7,492 nt of DNA from assembly GCA_937896835.1 (NCBI GenBank), contig CALBOJ010000046.1, positions 1 through 7,492 of the forward strand, written 5' to 3'. The notes under the pieces are model-generated. The model searched no databases. It was not told where the DNA came from and saw only the letters and a program-made list of their open reading frames with translations. The stretch is from an uncultured Collinsella sp. Lineage in GTDB: Bacteria > Actinomycetota > Coriobacteriia > Coriobacteriales > Coriobacteriaceae. This document shows, piece after piece, positions 1-7,361 of this stretch. Made by a program: the position numbers and the translations under genes. How positions within the stretch are numbered: the stretch's first letter is position 1; each line of letters begins with the position of its first letter.

Positions 1-20
1 CGGGCGGACAATTAAGTGCG

Positions 21-2321
21 TTACTCGGCAGCGGCCTTGAACTTGTTGTAGTTGATCAGGCAGCCGGCCTTAACGATGGCACGCTCCTCCGCCGTCATAT
101 CGGCAATGTAGAGCTCAATCTGCTCGACCGCACCGTCGACGCGCACCACGTAGGCGGCGATGTTCTTGAGGTCGCCATCGAGCGCGGCACGGATACCCGG
201 CACAAAGACGTAGTCGCCCACCTCAAAGTTGGGCTCCGTCTCCATCTGGAAGGGCACCATGCCCCAGTTCATCACGTTGGAGCGATAGCGCTTGGTGGCG
301 TACTCGTGGACGATGTTGGCCAGGCCGCCAATTACGCGCTGGCAGCTCGCGGCCTGCTCGCGGGCAGAACCGTCGCCCGGCTTCTTGGCGTAGAGCATGG
401 AGCCATACTCGGTCGCCTTGGCATCGGCCGCGATGCCCGCGCCGGCCAGCGCCTCAAACACGCCGGCAAGCTCGGCATCGAGCGCCGCCAGGTCGCCCGT
501 GGCCTCGCCGGCCACGCGGCGCTTTTCTACCGCGTCAACCTCCTTGGAACGGCCCACGTAGGCCGGGTCGCGGCGGCTCAGCGTAAACTCGGCCAGGCCC
601 AGCGGGTTGGAGCGGAAGGAGCTCGTCTCGCCCGAGGGAATGAGCTCGTCGGTCGTAGTGACCGGGTCCATGATCTTGGAGCAAACCTTGAGCAGGATAT
701 CGTCGCCGAGCGGCTCCATCGCGGGCCACGGCTTGATGTTGGGGCCCTCGACCAGCTCGTCGGCAGGCTCCGCCTTGCCAAAGCCCCAGTACACGCGCTT
801 CTTGTACGGCGCGTCGTCAAAGGTGTACTCGCAGGCCTCGTCCCAAGTGTCCTCGGGCAGGTCGGTCGCCGGCGTCAGGACGCCGCCGTTGGCAGCCGTT
901 GCCGCAATGGAGCGGGCGTCCATCAGGGCCACGGCGCTCAGCTGGCCATTACCCGGCTTGGAACCCTCGCGGTTGGGGAAGTTGCGCGTGGTGTGACGGA
1001 TCGAAAGGCCGTTGTTGGCGGGCGTGTCGCCGGCGCCGAAGCACGGGCCGCAGAATGCCGTGCGCACGATTGCGCCGGCCTCCATGAGGTCGTAGATGTA
1101 GCCGCGGCGTGTAAGTTCGAGCGCCACGGGCTGGCTCGTGGGATAAACCGACAGCGAGAACTCACCGCAGCCGGTGTTGGCGCCCTTGAGCACGCGGGCA
1201 GCCTGGACCACGGAGTCGTAGTTGCCGCCCGAGCAGCCGGCGATAACGCCCTGCTGCACGCGCAGCTTGCCGTCGACAATCTTGTCGAGCAGGCTAAAGT
1301 GCGTCTTGCCCTCGCCGATCTTAGCGGCCTCGAGCTCCACCTCGTGCAGGATGTCCTCGAGGTTCTCGTTGAGCTCGTCAATCTCAAAGCCGTTGGAAGG
1401 ATGGAACGGCAGCGCGATCATGGGCTTGATGCTCGACAGGTCGACCTCGACGCAACCGTCGTAGTAGGCGACATCGGCGGGCTTGAGCTCGCGGTAGTCG
1501 TCACCGCGGCCGTGCATGGTCAAAAACGCGTGTGTGTCCTCGTCGGTAGCCCAGATGCTCGACAGGCAGGTGGTCTCGGTGGTCATGACGTCGACGCCGT
1601 TGCGGTAATCGGTCGTCATGCTCGCGATACCGGGGCCCACAAACTCCATGACCTTGTTCTTGACGTAGCCCTTGGCAAAGACGGCGCGAATGATGGCGAG
1701 CGCCACGTCGTGCGGGCCGACGCCGGGGCGCGGGGCGCCCGTGAGGTAGATGGCCACGACGCCGGGATAGGCGACATCGTAGGTGTCGCGCAGCAGCTGC
1801 TTTGCCAACTCGCCGCCGCCCTCGCCCACGGCTATGGTACCCAGGGCACCATAGCGGGTGTGCGAGTCGGAACCCAGGATCATCTTGCCGCAACCGGCGA
1901 AGTTCTCGCGCATAAAGGAGTGGATGACGGCGATGTGCGGCGGAACGAAGATGCCGCCGTACTTCTTGGCTGCGGAAAGGCCAAAGACGTGGTCGTCCTC
2001 ATTGATGGTGCCGCCCACGGCGCACAGCGAGTTATGGCAGTTGGTGAGCACGTAAGGCAGCGGGAACTGCTCCATGCCCGAAGCGCGCGCCGTCTGGATG
2101 ATGCCGACAAAGGTGATGTCGTGGCTCGCCATGGCATCGAAGCGAATCTTGAGTGCCTCGGGGTCGCCCGACGTATTGTGTGCCTGGAGGATCGAATACG
2201 CGATGGTGCCGCGCTTGGCATCCTCGGGTGTCTGCGTAATACCGCGCTCGGCAGCCTCGGCCGCAGGCACAACCTCGCTGCCGCCGCGCAGGTAGATGCC
2301 GTCCTCGTACAGCTTGACCAT
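21..2321 (-). CDS. Aconitase-family [4Fe-4S] hydratase, substrate unknown (YbhJ-like)
   Basis: Predicted cytoplasmic hydro-lyase of the aconitase superfamily, 766 residues. Seen: GSDSHT at 150-155, the first cluster cysteine C363 in AGCSGG, the pair C424/C427 in AFCGPCFG, and TTRNFPNREGS at 444-454, a strong match to the aconitase catalytic core. The spacing of the three cysteines resembles the aconitase ligands, so the iron-sulfur site looks intact. A C-terminal swivel-like domain carries RSNVMNWGMVPF near 680-691. The ATG at 2321 is chosen because GGGAG lies 5 bases upstream; ATGs at 2366 and 2357 are in frame but lack a ribosome binding site. Length and domain order fit the aconitase-like hydratases typified by E. 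coli YbhJ (about 750 residues) better than AcnA, AcnB or the LeuC/LeuD pair, but this was judged from memory. It lies downstream of hspR in the same orientation but has its own promoter-like sequence. Family assignment is secure; the true substrate could be citrate or isocitrate, homocitrate, methylcitrate or another hydroxy acid. Confidence 0.92.
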   Translation of the reverse strand: MVKLYEDGIYLRGGSEVVPAAEAAERGITQTPEDAKRGTIAYSILQAHNTSGDPEALKIRFDAMASHDITFVGIIQTARASGMEQFPLPYVLTNCHNSLCAVGGTINEDDHVFGLSAAKKYGGIFVPPHIAVIHSFMRENFAGCGKMILGSDSHTRYGALGTIAVGEGGGELAKQLLRDTYDVAYPGVVAIYLTGAPRPGVGPHDVALAIIRAVFAKGYVKNKVMEFVGPGIASMTTDYRNGVDVMTTETTCLSSIWATDEDTHAFLTMHGRGDDYRELKPADVAYYDGCVEVDLSSIKPMIALPFHPSNGFEIDELNENLEDILHEVELEAAKIGEGKTHFSLLDKIVDGKLRVQQGVIAGCSGGNYDSVVQAARVLKGANTGCGEFSLSVYPTSQPVALELTRRGYIYDLMEAGAIVRTAFCGPCFGAGDTPANNGLSIRHTTRNFPNREGSKPGNGQLSAVALMDARSIAATAANGGVLTPATDLPEDTWDEACEYTFDDAPYKKRVYWGFGKAEPADELVEGPNIKPWPAMEPLGDDILLKVCSKIMDPVTTTDELIPSGETSSFRSNPLGLAEFTLSRRDPAYVGRSKEVDAVEKRRVAGEATGDLAALDAELAGVFEALAGAGIAADAKATEYGSMLYAKKPGDGSAREQAASCQRVIGGLANIVHEYATKRYRSNVMNWGMVPFQMETEPNFEVGDYVFVPGIRAALDGDLKNIAAYVVRVDGAVEQIELYIADMTAEERAIVKAGCLINYNKFKAAAE

Positions 2322-2408
2322 ACTGTCTCCCACTCTGCCCAAAAGATTTGGGCGCATAGCATACATTCGTTCAATATCGTGCCATAGAACGGTTGCGAGT
2401 GGGTTGCG

Positions 2409-2437
2409 AATCTACACGTTCACTTTATCTCAGTAAA
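2409..2437 (-). promoter_or_regulatory. Candidate sigma-A-type promoter of the hydratase gene
   Basis: On the minus strand a -35-like TTTACT (2432-2437) is followed after exactly 17 bases by a -10-like TAGATT (2409-2414). Each box matches the consensus at 4 of 6 positions. Transcription would begin near 2402, giving a leader of about 80 bases before the ATG at 2321. This start would include the alternative ATGs, so it does not by itself decide the start codon. Moderate to low confidence. Confidence 0.4.
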
Positions 2438-2439
2438 GT
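2422..2439. promoter_or_regulatory. Dyad ACTTTA-N6-TAAAGT, possible operator
   Basis: A perfect 6-bp inverted repeat with a 6-base spacer covers the candidate -35 box and the upstream half of the promoter spacer of the hydratase gene. That position would let a dimeric regulator block RNA polymerase. The 18-bp footprint size suits a helix-turn-helix dimer. The regulator cannot be named from the sequence. Confidence 0.35.
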
Positions 2440-2476
2440 AAAGGACGAGCCCAGCGTGGGCCGGCAGATTTGGTGC

Positions 2477-2530
2477 AAGAGTGTCCCTTTCGACTAGTCA
2501 TTTAAGAACGTCCCCAATGACTACCCATAA
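2477..2530. repeat. Degenerate tandem direct repeat, 2 x 27 bp
   Basis: Two adjacent 27-base units begin at 2477 and 2504. They share AAGA at unit positions 1-4, GTCCC at 7-11, GACTA at 16-20 and CAT at 23-25, which is 17 of 27 identical positions in the same register. The first unit contains the 8-bp palindrome GACTAGTC. The block lies in the gap between hspR and the hydratase. It may be part of a dispersed intergenic repeat family, which cannot be tested from this window. Confidence 0.5.
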
Positions 2531-2559
2531 CAACGCCGATGTTTTGGCGCAGACAGCGA

Positions 2560-2658
2560 AAGCCCGCCAGAGCGAGCAAGGTGCCTTGAAACAAGGCGGC
2601 ATTGACCTTCTGGTCATGCCGCCGAAGTTGAAAGGCAGATTGCCGCTCTGGTGGGCTT
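2560..2658 (+). other. Nested palindromic element closed by a 15-bp helix
   Basis: The outer arms AAGCCCGCCAGAGCG (2560-2574) and CGCTCTGGTGGGCTT (2644-2658) pair over 15 positions with one G-U wobble when read as plus-strand RNA; the minus strand would have an A-C mismatch there. Inside are hairpins GCCTTG/CAAGGC with an AAA loop (2583-2597), a 12-bp hairpin at 2595-2623 with loop TTCT and one bulged T, and a short GGCA/TGCC hairpin (2634-2644). The second and third share three bases, so they compete or stack. No T-tract follows on either strand, so this is not a standard terminator. It could be a palindromic intergenic repeat, a structured RNA, or a 3' stabilising structure of the hspR transcript. 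A frame that stays open here (ATG 2517 to TAG 2702, plus strand) has no ribosome binding site and looks incidental. Confidence 0.6.
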
Positions 2659-2670
2659 GCAGCGTCGGCC

Positions 2671-2699
2671 GGTCCGCCGTTCGGCAGAACGGCGGAACC
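2671..2699. other. Hairpin abutting the hspR stop codon
   Basis: A 10-bp stem, TCCGCCGTTC/GAACGGCGGA, has a 4-base loop (2683-2686) and is extended by GG/CC past one bulged A. Its foot overlaps the last base of the hspR stop codon. No T-tract follows in the direction of hspR transcription, so it is a poor intrinsic terminator. It may protect the 3' end of the operon mRNA or belong with the palindromic element beside it. Confidence 0.55.
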
Positions 2700-3115
2700 T
2701 AGAGATCCCCGCCGGCACCCAGCAGCTTGCGCATGACCTGTTCGGGGTTGACCGAGCCGTCGCGCGGGGCCAGGGCGGTGATCTTCTTCTGCATCTCGTA
2801 CTCGTGCAACTCGTCCTCGAGCTGGCGAACGCGGGCGCGAAGCTTCTCGTTTTCGCGATCGCGCTCCTCGGCACGCTCCTTCATATCGAGAATGCGCACC
2901 ACGCCGGCAAGGTTGATGCCCTCATCGGTCAGCTGGTTGATGAGCTCCAGGCGCTCGATATCGGCACGCGAATACAGACGCGTGTTGCCGCCCGAGCGCT
3001 GGGGGTTCACCAGGCCCTTGGACTCGTAGACGCGCAGAGTCTGCGGATGCATGCCGGTCAGCTCGGCCGCCACGCTGATCATGTACAGCGGTTTGTTCCT
3101 ATTGTCCTCGGCCAT
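2699..3115 (-). CDS. hspR: HspR, MerR-family heat-shock repressor
   Basis: 138-residue cytoplasmic DNA-binding protein. Residues about 10-75 form a MerR-type winged helix-turn-helix, with YMISVAAELTGMHPQTLRVYE (10-31) and the wing GGNTRLYS (42-49), very close to actinobacterial HspR. Residues about 78-112 are a charged coiled coil for dimerisation, followed by a short tail. There are no cysteines. In Streptomyces, HspR represses the dnaK operon and clpB at HAIR operators with DnaK as co-repressor; the same feedback is inferred here from its position as last gene after dnaK-grpE-dnaJ. The ATG at 3115 is preceded by AGGTG and AAGGGG, and an in-frame TAA a short way upstream rules out a longer form. 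The 72-base gap to dnaJ contains only the 10-bp palindrome GCCCGCGGGC (3156-3165) and no obvious promoter. Confidence 0.94.
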   Translation of the reverse strand: MAEDNRNKPLYMISVAAELTGMHPQTLRVYESKGLVNPQRSGGNTRLYSRADIERLELINQLTDEGINLAGVVRILDMKERAEERDRENEKLRARVRQLEDELHEYEMQKKITALAPRDGSVNPEQVMRKLLGAGGDL

Positions 3116-3187
3116 GCCACCTGACCCCTTTCCGTCTCGTTATCGTCCATCATAAGCCCGCGGGCGTGGGCGTGCGCCGCGACCGCC

Positions 3188-4147
3188 CTAGTACGTCGCC
3201 TTGTAACGATTGACCTTCTCGCGATAGTCGCGCGTGTCGGCCTCACGCAGCTTGGTCATGGCATCGCGCTCGTCATCGGACAGGTTCGTGGGAACCTGCA
3301 CCTTAATCTCGACGAGCAGCGCGCCTGTGCGGCCACGGTGCTTGACGTCGGGCGCACCCATCTCCTTAAAGCGGAACTTCTTGCCCGTCTGGGTGCCCGC
3401 AGGCACTTTCAGACGAACCGTCGCACCGCCGGGCGTGGGCACGTCCACCGTGCAGCCGAGCGCCGCCTCGTAGACCGAGACCGGTACCTCCATGGTCACG
3501 TCGGCGCCTTTGCGCTTAAACAGCGGGTGCTCCTCCACATGTGTGGTCACGACCAGGTCGCCGCGCTCGCCACCGGCAACGCCATACTCGCCGCGACGTT
3601 TGTAGCGCAGCTTGCCGCCGTCGACCGCGCCCGCGGGCACCGAGACCGTAATGGTTTGCTGTTCGCCCGTCGAGGGAATGCGGTAGGTGACCTTGTGCGT
3701 CACGCCGCGAAACGCGTCCTCGGCCGTCACATCGACGGTCAGCGACAGGTCGCCGCCCTTGCGAGCGCGACTGCGACCCGCGCCGGCATTGCCTGCAGCC
3801 CCGGCAAAGCCCGAGCCCCAATCGCTGCCCCAGGCGCCGTTACCGCTAAAGATGCTGTCGAAGATATCGCCCCAGCCGCTGGCGCCCGCGCCGGCACCGT
3901 AGCCGCCGCCATACGCGCCGCCCGCGCCCGGCATGCCGCCAAACATGAGCATCTGGTCGTACTCTTTGCGCTTCTTCTCGTCCGAAAGCGTCTCGTAGGC
4001 CTCGCTGATCTCCTTAAACTTGGCCTCGTCGCCGCCGGCGTCGGGGTGATATTTTTGCGCGAGCTTGCGAAACGCGCTCTTAATCTCTTTGTCGGAGGCG
4101 CTCTTGGATACGCCCAGGATGTCATAGAAGGTTTTGCCTGCAGCCAT
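3188..4147 (-). CDS. dnaJ: DnaJ-type Hsp40 co-chaperone, class B (CbpA-like)
   Basis: 319 residues, cytoplasmic. The N-terminal J domain (about 5-66) contains YDILGVSKSASDKEIKSAF and the catalytic HPD at 34-36, which stimulates DnaK ATPase. Residues about 69-128 are a long Gly/Ala/Phe-rich linker with GWGDIFDSIFSG (91-102). Two C-terminal beta-sandwich substrate-binding domains follow (about 131-205 and 212-290), including the typical TVSVPAG and RLKVPAGTQTGKKFRFKEMG segments. The CxxCxGxG zinc-finger repeats of class A DnaJ are absent; the only cysteine is C232. It is therefore a class B J-protein, as in CbpA or the second DnaJ of several Actinobacteria. The ATG at 4147 has AGGAG 6 bases upstream. 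It is third in the dnaK operon and should work with the DnaK and GrpE encoded upstream. The 108-base gap to grpE holds two hairpins. Confidence 0.95.
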   Translation of the reverse strand: MAAGKTFYDILGVSKSASDKEIKSAFRKLAQKYHPDAGGDEAKFKEISEAYETLSDEKKRKEYDQMLMFGGMPGAGGAYGGGYGAGAGASGWGDIFDSIFSGNGAWGSDWGSGFAGAAGNAGAGRSRARKGGDLSLTVDVTAEDAFRGVTHKVTYRIPSTGEQQTITVSVPAGAVDGGKLRYKRRGEYGVAGGERGDLVVTTHVEEHPLFKRKGADVTMEVPVSVYEAALGCTVDVPTPGGATVRLKVPAGTQTGKKFRFKEMGAPDVKHRGRTGALLVEIKVQVPTNLSDDERDAMTKLREADTRDYREKVNRYKATY

Positions 4148-4169
4148 CGTAGCTCCTCTCCTGTTACAT

Positions 4170-4191
4170 CCGCCGCCCCTGCGGACGGCGG
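4170..4191 (-). other. Hairpin in the dnaJ leader
   Basis: A CCGCCG/CGGCGG 6-bp stem with a 10-base interior lies 22 bases upstream of the dnaJ start and close to its ribosome binding site (GGAGAGGAG, 4152-4160), without covering it. It may help set the 5' end or translation of dnaJ after processing. GC-rich DNA makes such stems common, so confidence is limited. Confidence 0.35.
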
Positions 4192-4220
4192 CTCATGCTG
4201 TCATATGGCACTTGGCCAGA

Positions 4221-4250
4221 AAGGGCCCCGGGTGTTGCCCCGGGGCCCTT
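4221..4250 (-). terminator. Strong hairpin between grpE and dnaJ, possible attenuator
   Basis: A perfect 12-bp inverted repeat AAGGGCCCCGGG/CCCGGGGCCCTT with a 6-base loop starts five bases after the grpE stop codon. In the transcribed (minus) direction it is followed by TTTCTGG, a much weaker T-tract than a full intrinsic terminator has. It could terminate part of the transcripts, or act as a processing or 3' stability element that leaves more dnaK-grpE than dnaJ-hspR mRNA. Confidence 0.5.
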
Positions 4251-4255
4251 CTCAA

Positions 4256-5098
4256 TTACTCCTCGGTGCTCTCGGCCGTATCGGCCGTAGCATCCTCGGG
4301 CGCCGCTTCGGGCTCCGGTGCGGGGCGCTTCTCGCCACCGTAGGTCACCGTCACCATCGCGGAACGCAGGATGCGATCTGCCATGCGGTAGCCCTTCTGG
4401 TACACATCGTTGACGGTCTCGTCGTACTGCGATGCGTCCTCGACGCGGCCCACAGCCTGGTGCTCGAGCGGATCGAACGCCTCGCCCTTGGGGTCGATGG
4501 GCTCAACGCCCTCGTGCGCAAACACATCGAGCAGCTTGGCATGTACCGCGTCAACGCCATCGACGAACTGCTTAAAGTCGTCGGAAAGCTCTTGGCTGCG
4601 GGCATGGTCGATCGCGCGCTCGATATCGTCGATCACCGGCAACAGCGCGGTGACAAGCTTCTCGGTCGCGCGCTCGCGCTCGGCGATGCGCTCGTTGGCG
4701 GTGCGGCGACGGAAGTTCTCCCAGTCGGCCTGCAGACGAGCGGTGCGCTCAGTGGCGTCCTTCGCCTTGTCCTCGGCGGCCTTCTGAGCCTCTGCCGCAG
4801 CATCAAGCTCATTGCGCACGTCGGCAAGCTCCTTTTGGGCCTGCTCGAACTTGAGCTTAAAGTCGTTGTCGGCGGCTTCCTCACCGGCGCGGATAGCGGC
4901 TTCCACCATCTCGTCCTCGGTCATCGTCGCCTCCTTGTTGGAATCCTCTACCTGGTTCTCGGCAGCCTCGGCGGCCGGGGCCTCGTTGACCTCAGTATCG
5001 TCGACGGCCTCTACGGGAATCTTCACGTCCTTCTCCTCAGAGTCAACGGGGGCGGCGCCAGCGGCAGCCGCCTCCGTGCGAGCTTTACGGGCGGACAT
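4256..5098 (-). CDS. grpE: GrpE nucleotide exchange factor
   Basis: 280 residues, cytoplasmic; releases ADP from DnaK so that the chaperone cycle can continue. Residues 1-78 form an acidic, Ala/Glu-rich and probably disordered extension. Residues about 79-140 are a long dimerisation coiled coil running into the GrpE signature LQADWENFRRR (122-132). The four-helix region includes LVTALLPVIDDIERAI (148-163). The C-terminal beta domain that inserts near the DnaK nucleotide cleft includes GEAFDPLEHQAV (205-216) and VYQKGYRMADRILRSAMVTV (232-251). An acidic tail of about 25 residues follows. It is longer than E. coli GrpE (197 residues), almost entirely through the low-complexity ends. The ATG at 5098 lies two bases after the dnaK stop (TAA-TC-ATG), with GAGGA inside the dnaK 3' end, suggesting translational coupling. 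An internal ATG at residue 59 is possible but lacks the same context. Confidence 0.97.
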   Translation of the reverse strand: MSARKARTEAAAAGAAPVDSEEKDVKIPVEAVDDTEVNEAPAAEAAENQVEDSNKEATMTEDEMVEAAIRAGEEAADNDFKLKFEQAQKELADVRNELDAAAEAQKAAEDKAKDATERTARLQADWENFRRRTANERIAERERATEKLVTALLPVIDDIERAIDHARSQELSDDFKQFVDGVDAVHAKLLDVFAHEGVEPIDPKGEAFDPLEHQAVGRVEDASQYDETVNDVYQKGYRMADRILRSAMVTVTYGGEKRPAPEPEAAPEDATADTAESTEE

Positions 5099-5100
5099 GA

Positions 5101-6993
<1,893 letters not shown>

Positions 6994-7020
6994 TAGAAAT
7001 TCCCTCTCTCTTTTGCGTTC

Positions 7021-7050
7021 GCGCCGCCTCGACGGTCTGTCACGCGGCGC
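7021..7050 (-). other. Hairpin in the dnaK leader
   Basis: GCGCCGC (7021-7027) and GCGGCGC (7044-7050) form a perfect 7-bp stem, with an inner GAC/GTC pairing over an AGACC loop. It lies 14 bases upstream of the dnaK ribosome binding site, which stays free. It could influence mRNA stability; an RNA-thermometer role is not supported because the Shine-Dalgarno is not in the stem. Confidence 0.45.
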
Positions 7051-7084
7051 TTCGGCTTGTCTTTCAGGATGTAGTGTATCCCCT

Positions 7085-7135
7085 TATGGGCCGGAATATA
7101 CAAAATCTAAGTCAATTCATATAAGATTTCTTATT
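7085..7135 (-). promoter_or_regulatory. AT-rich control region, presumed dnaK promoter
   Basis: This is the most AT-rich segment upstream of dnaK. The minus strand holds TTGACT (7110-7115, 5 of 6 to a -35) and TATATT (7095-7100, 5 of 6 to a -10), but they are only 9 bases apart, so they cannot be one promoter. An imperfect dyad AATCTTA/TTAGATT (7104-7128) encloses TTGACT. No combination gives a good -35/-10 at 16-18 bases, so the exact dnaK promoter is unresolved. No CIRCE element (TTAGCACTC-N9-GAGTGCTAA) and no intact HAIR site is present. Confidence 0.4.
7097..7125 (+). promoter_or_regulatory. Candidate plus-strand sigma-A-type promoter
   Basis: TATACA (7097-7102, 4 of 6 to TTGACA), a 17-base spacer and TATAAG (7120-7125, 5 of 6 to TATAAT) are read on the plus strand, divergent from dnaK. 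Initiation would be near 7132. It gains weight because an intrinsic terminator on the same strand follows about 260 bases downstream, but AT-rich segments give chance matches. Confidence 0.4.
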
Positions 7136-7190
7136 GCCGAGAGTTTAGGTTCTCAAATGCGCAGGTAGATGCGCTGTTTGAGTTCTCGAC

Positions 7191-7210
7191 AGATCTATTG
7201 AGATCTATGT
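7191..7210. repeat. AGATCTAT direct repeat, 10-bp period
   Basis: AGATCTAT occurs at 7191-7198 and 7201-7208, exactly one helical turn apart; each copy contains the palindrome AGATCT. Two copies on the same DNA face could bind a regulator cooperatively, or they may be chance. Confidence 0.5.
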
Positions 7211-7361
7211 AGAGATGGCTGAGGTTTGGACCGGAGCCACACGGAACGATCTTGGGGCACCCCCGAGGAAAGCGCGACCCGTTTTGAGCGTCGGTTCCGG
7301 GATGCGCTTTCCAAAGCGCGCTCAATAGCTCAATATTTCAAGTCACCTTTAGCTAACATTT

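Noticed and set aside
306..2387. Very long plus-strand open frame (693 codons) opposite the hydratase gene
   Set aside because: It is antisense to a gene with clear family motifs, its translation is rich in Ala, Gly, Val, Leu, Arg and His without domains, and such frames arise from GC-rich third positions.
2481..2702. Plus-strand frame of 73 codons between hspR and the hydratase
   Set aside because: No ribosome binding site before the GTG at 2481 or the ATG at 2517, and most of it is made of inverted-repeat arms, so the structure is the more likely reason for the sequence.
3156..3165. Palindrome GCCCGCGGGC between dnaJ and hspR as a terminator
   Set aside because: A self-complementary 10-mer has no room for a loop in its full form and is not followed by a T-tract.
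7139..7157. HAIR-like pair GAG...CTC just upstream of the AT-rich region
   Set aside because: The core spacing is 8 instead of 9 bases and the outer bases do not match on the 3' half, so it does not qualify as a HAIR site by sequence alone.
7265..7273. GAGGAAAGC resembling the start of the RNase P RNA core (GAGGAAAGT)
   Set aside because: The other conserved RNase P segments are missing and the available length to the terminator is far too short.
7131..7325. Minus-strand frame of 64 codons upstream of dnaK
   Set aside because: It starts with TTG without a ribosome binding site, overlaps the palindromic arms and the presumed promoter region, and shows no family resemblance.
7215..7328. Plus-strand frame of 37 codons inside the candidate small RNA
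   Set aside because: No good Shine-Dalgarno before the ATG, and the sequence is constrained by base pairing; worth revisiting if ribosome profiling shows reads.
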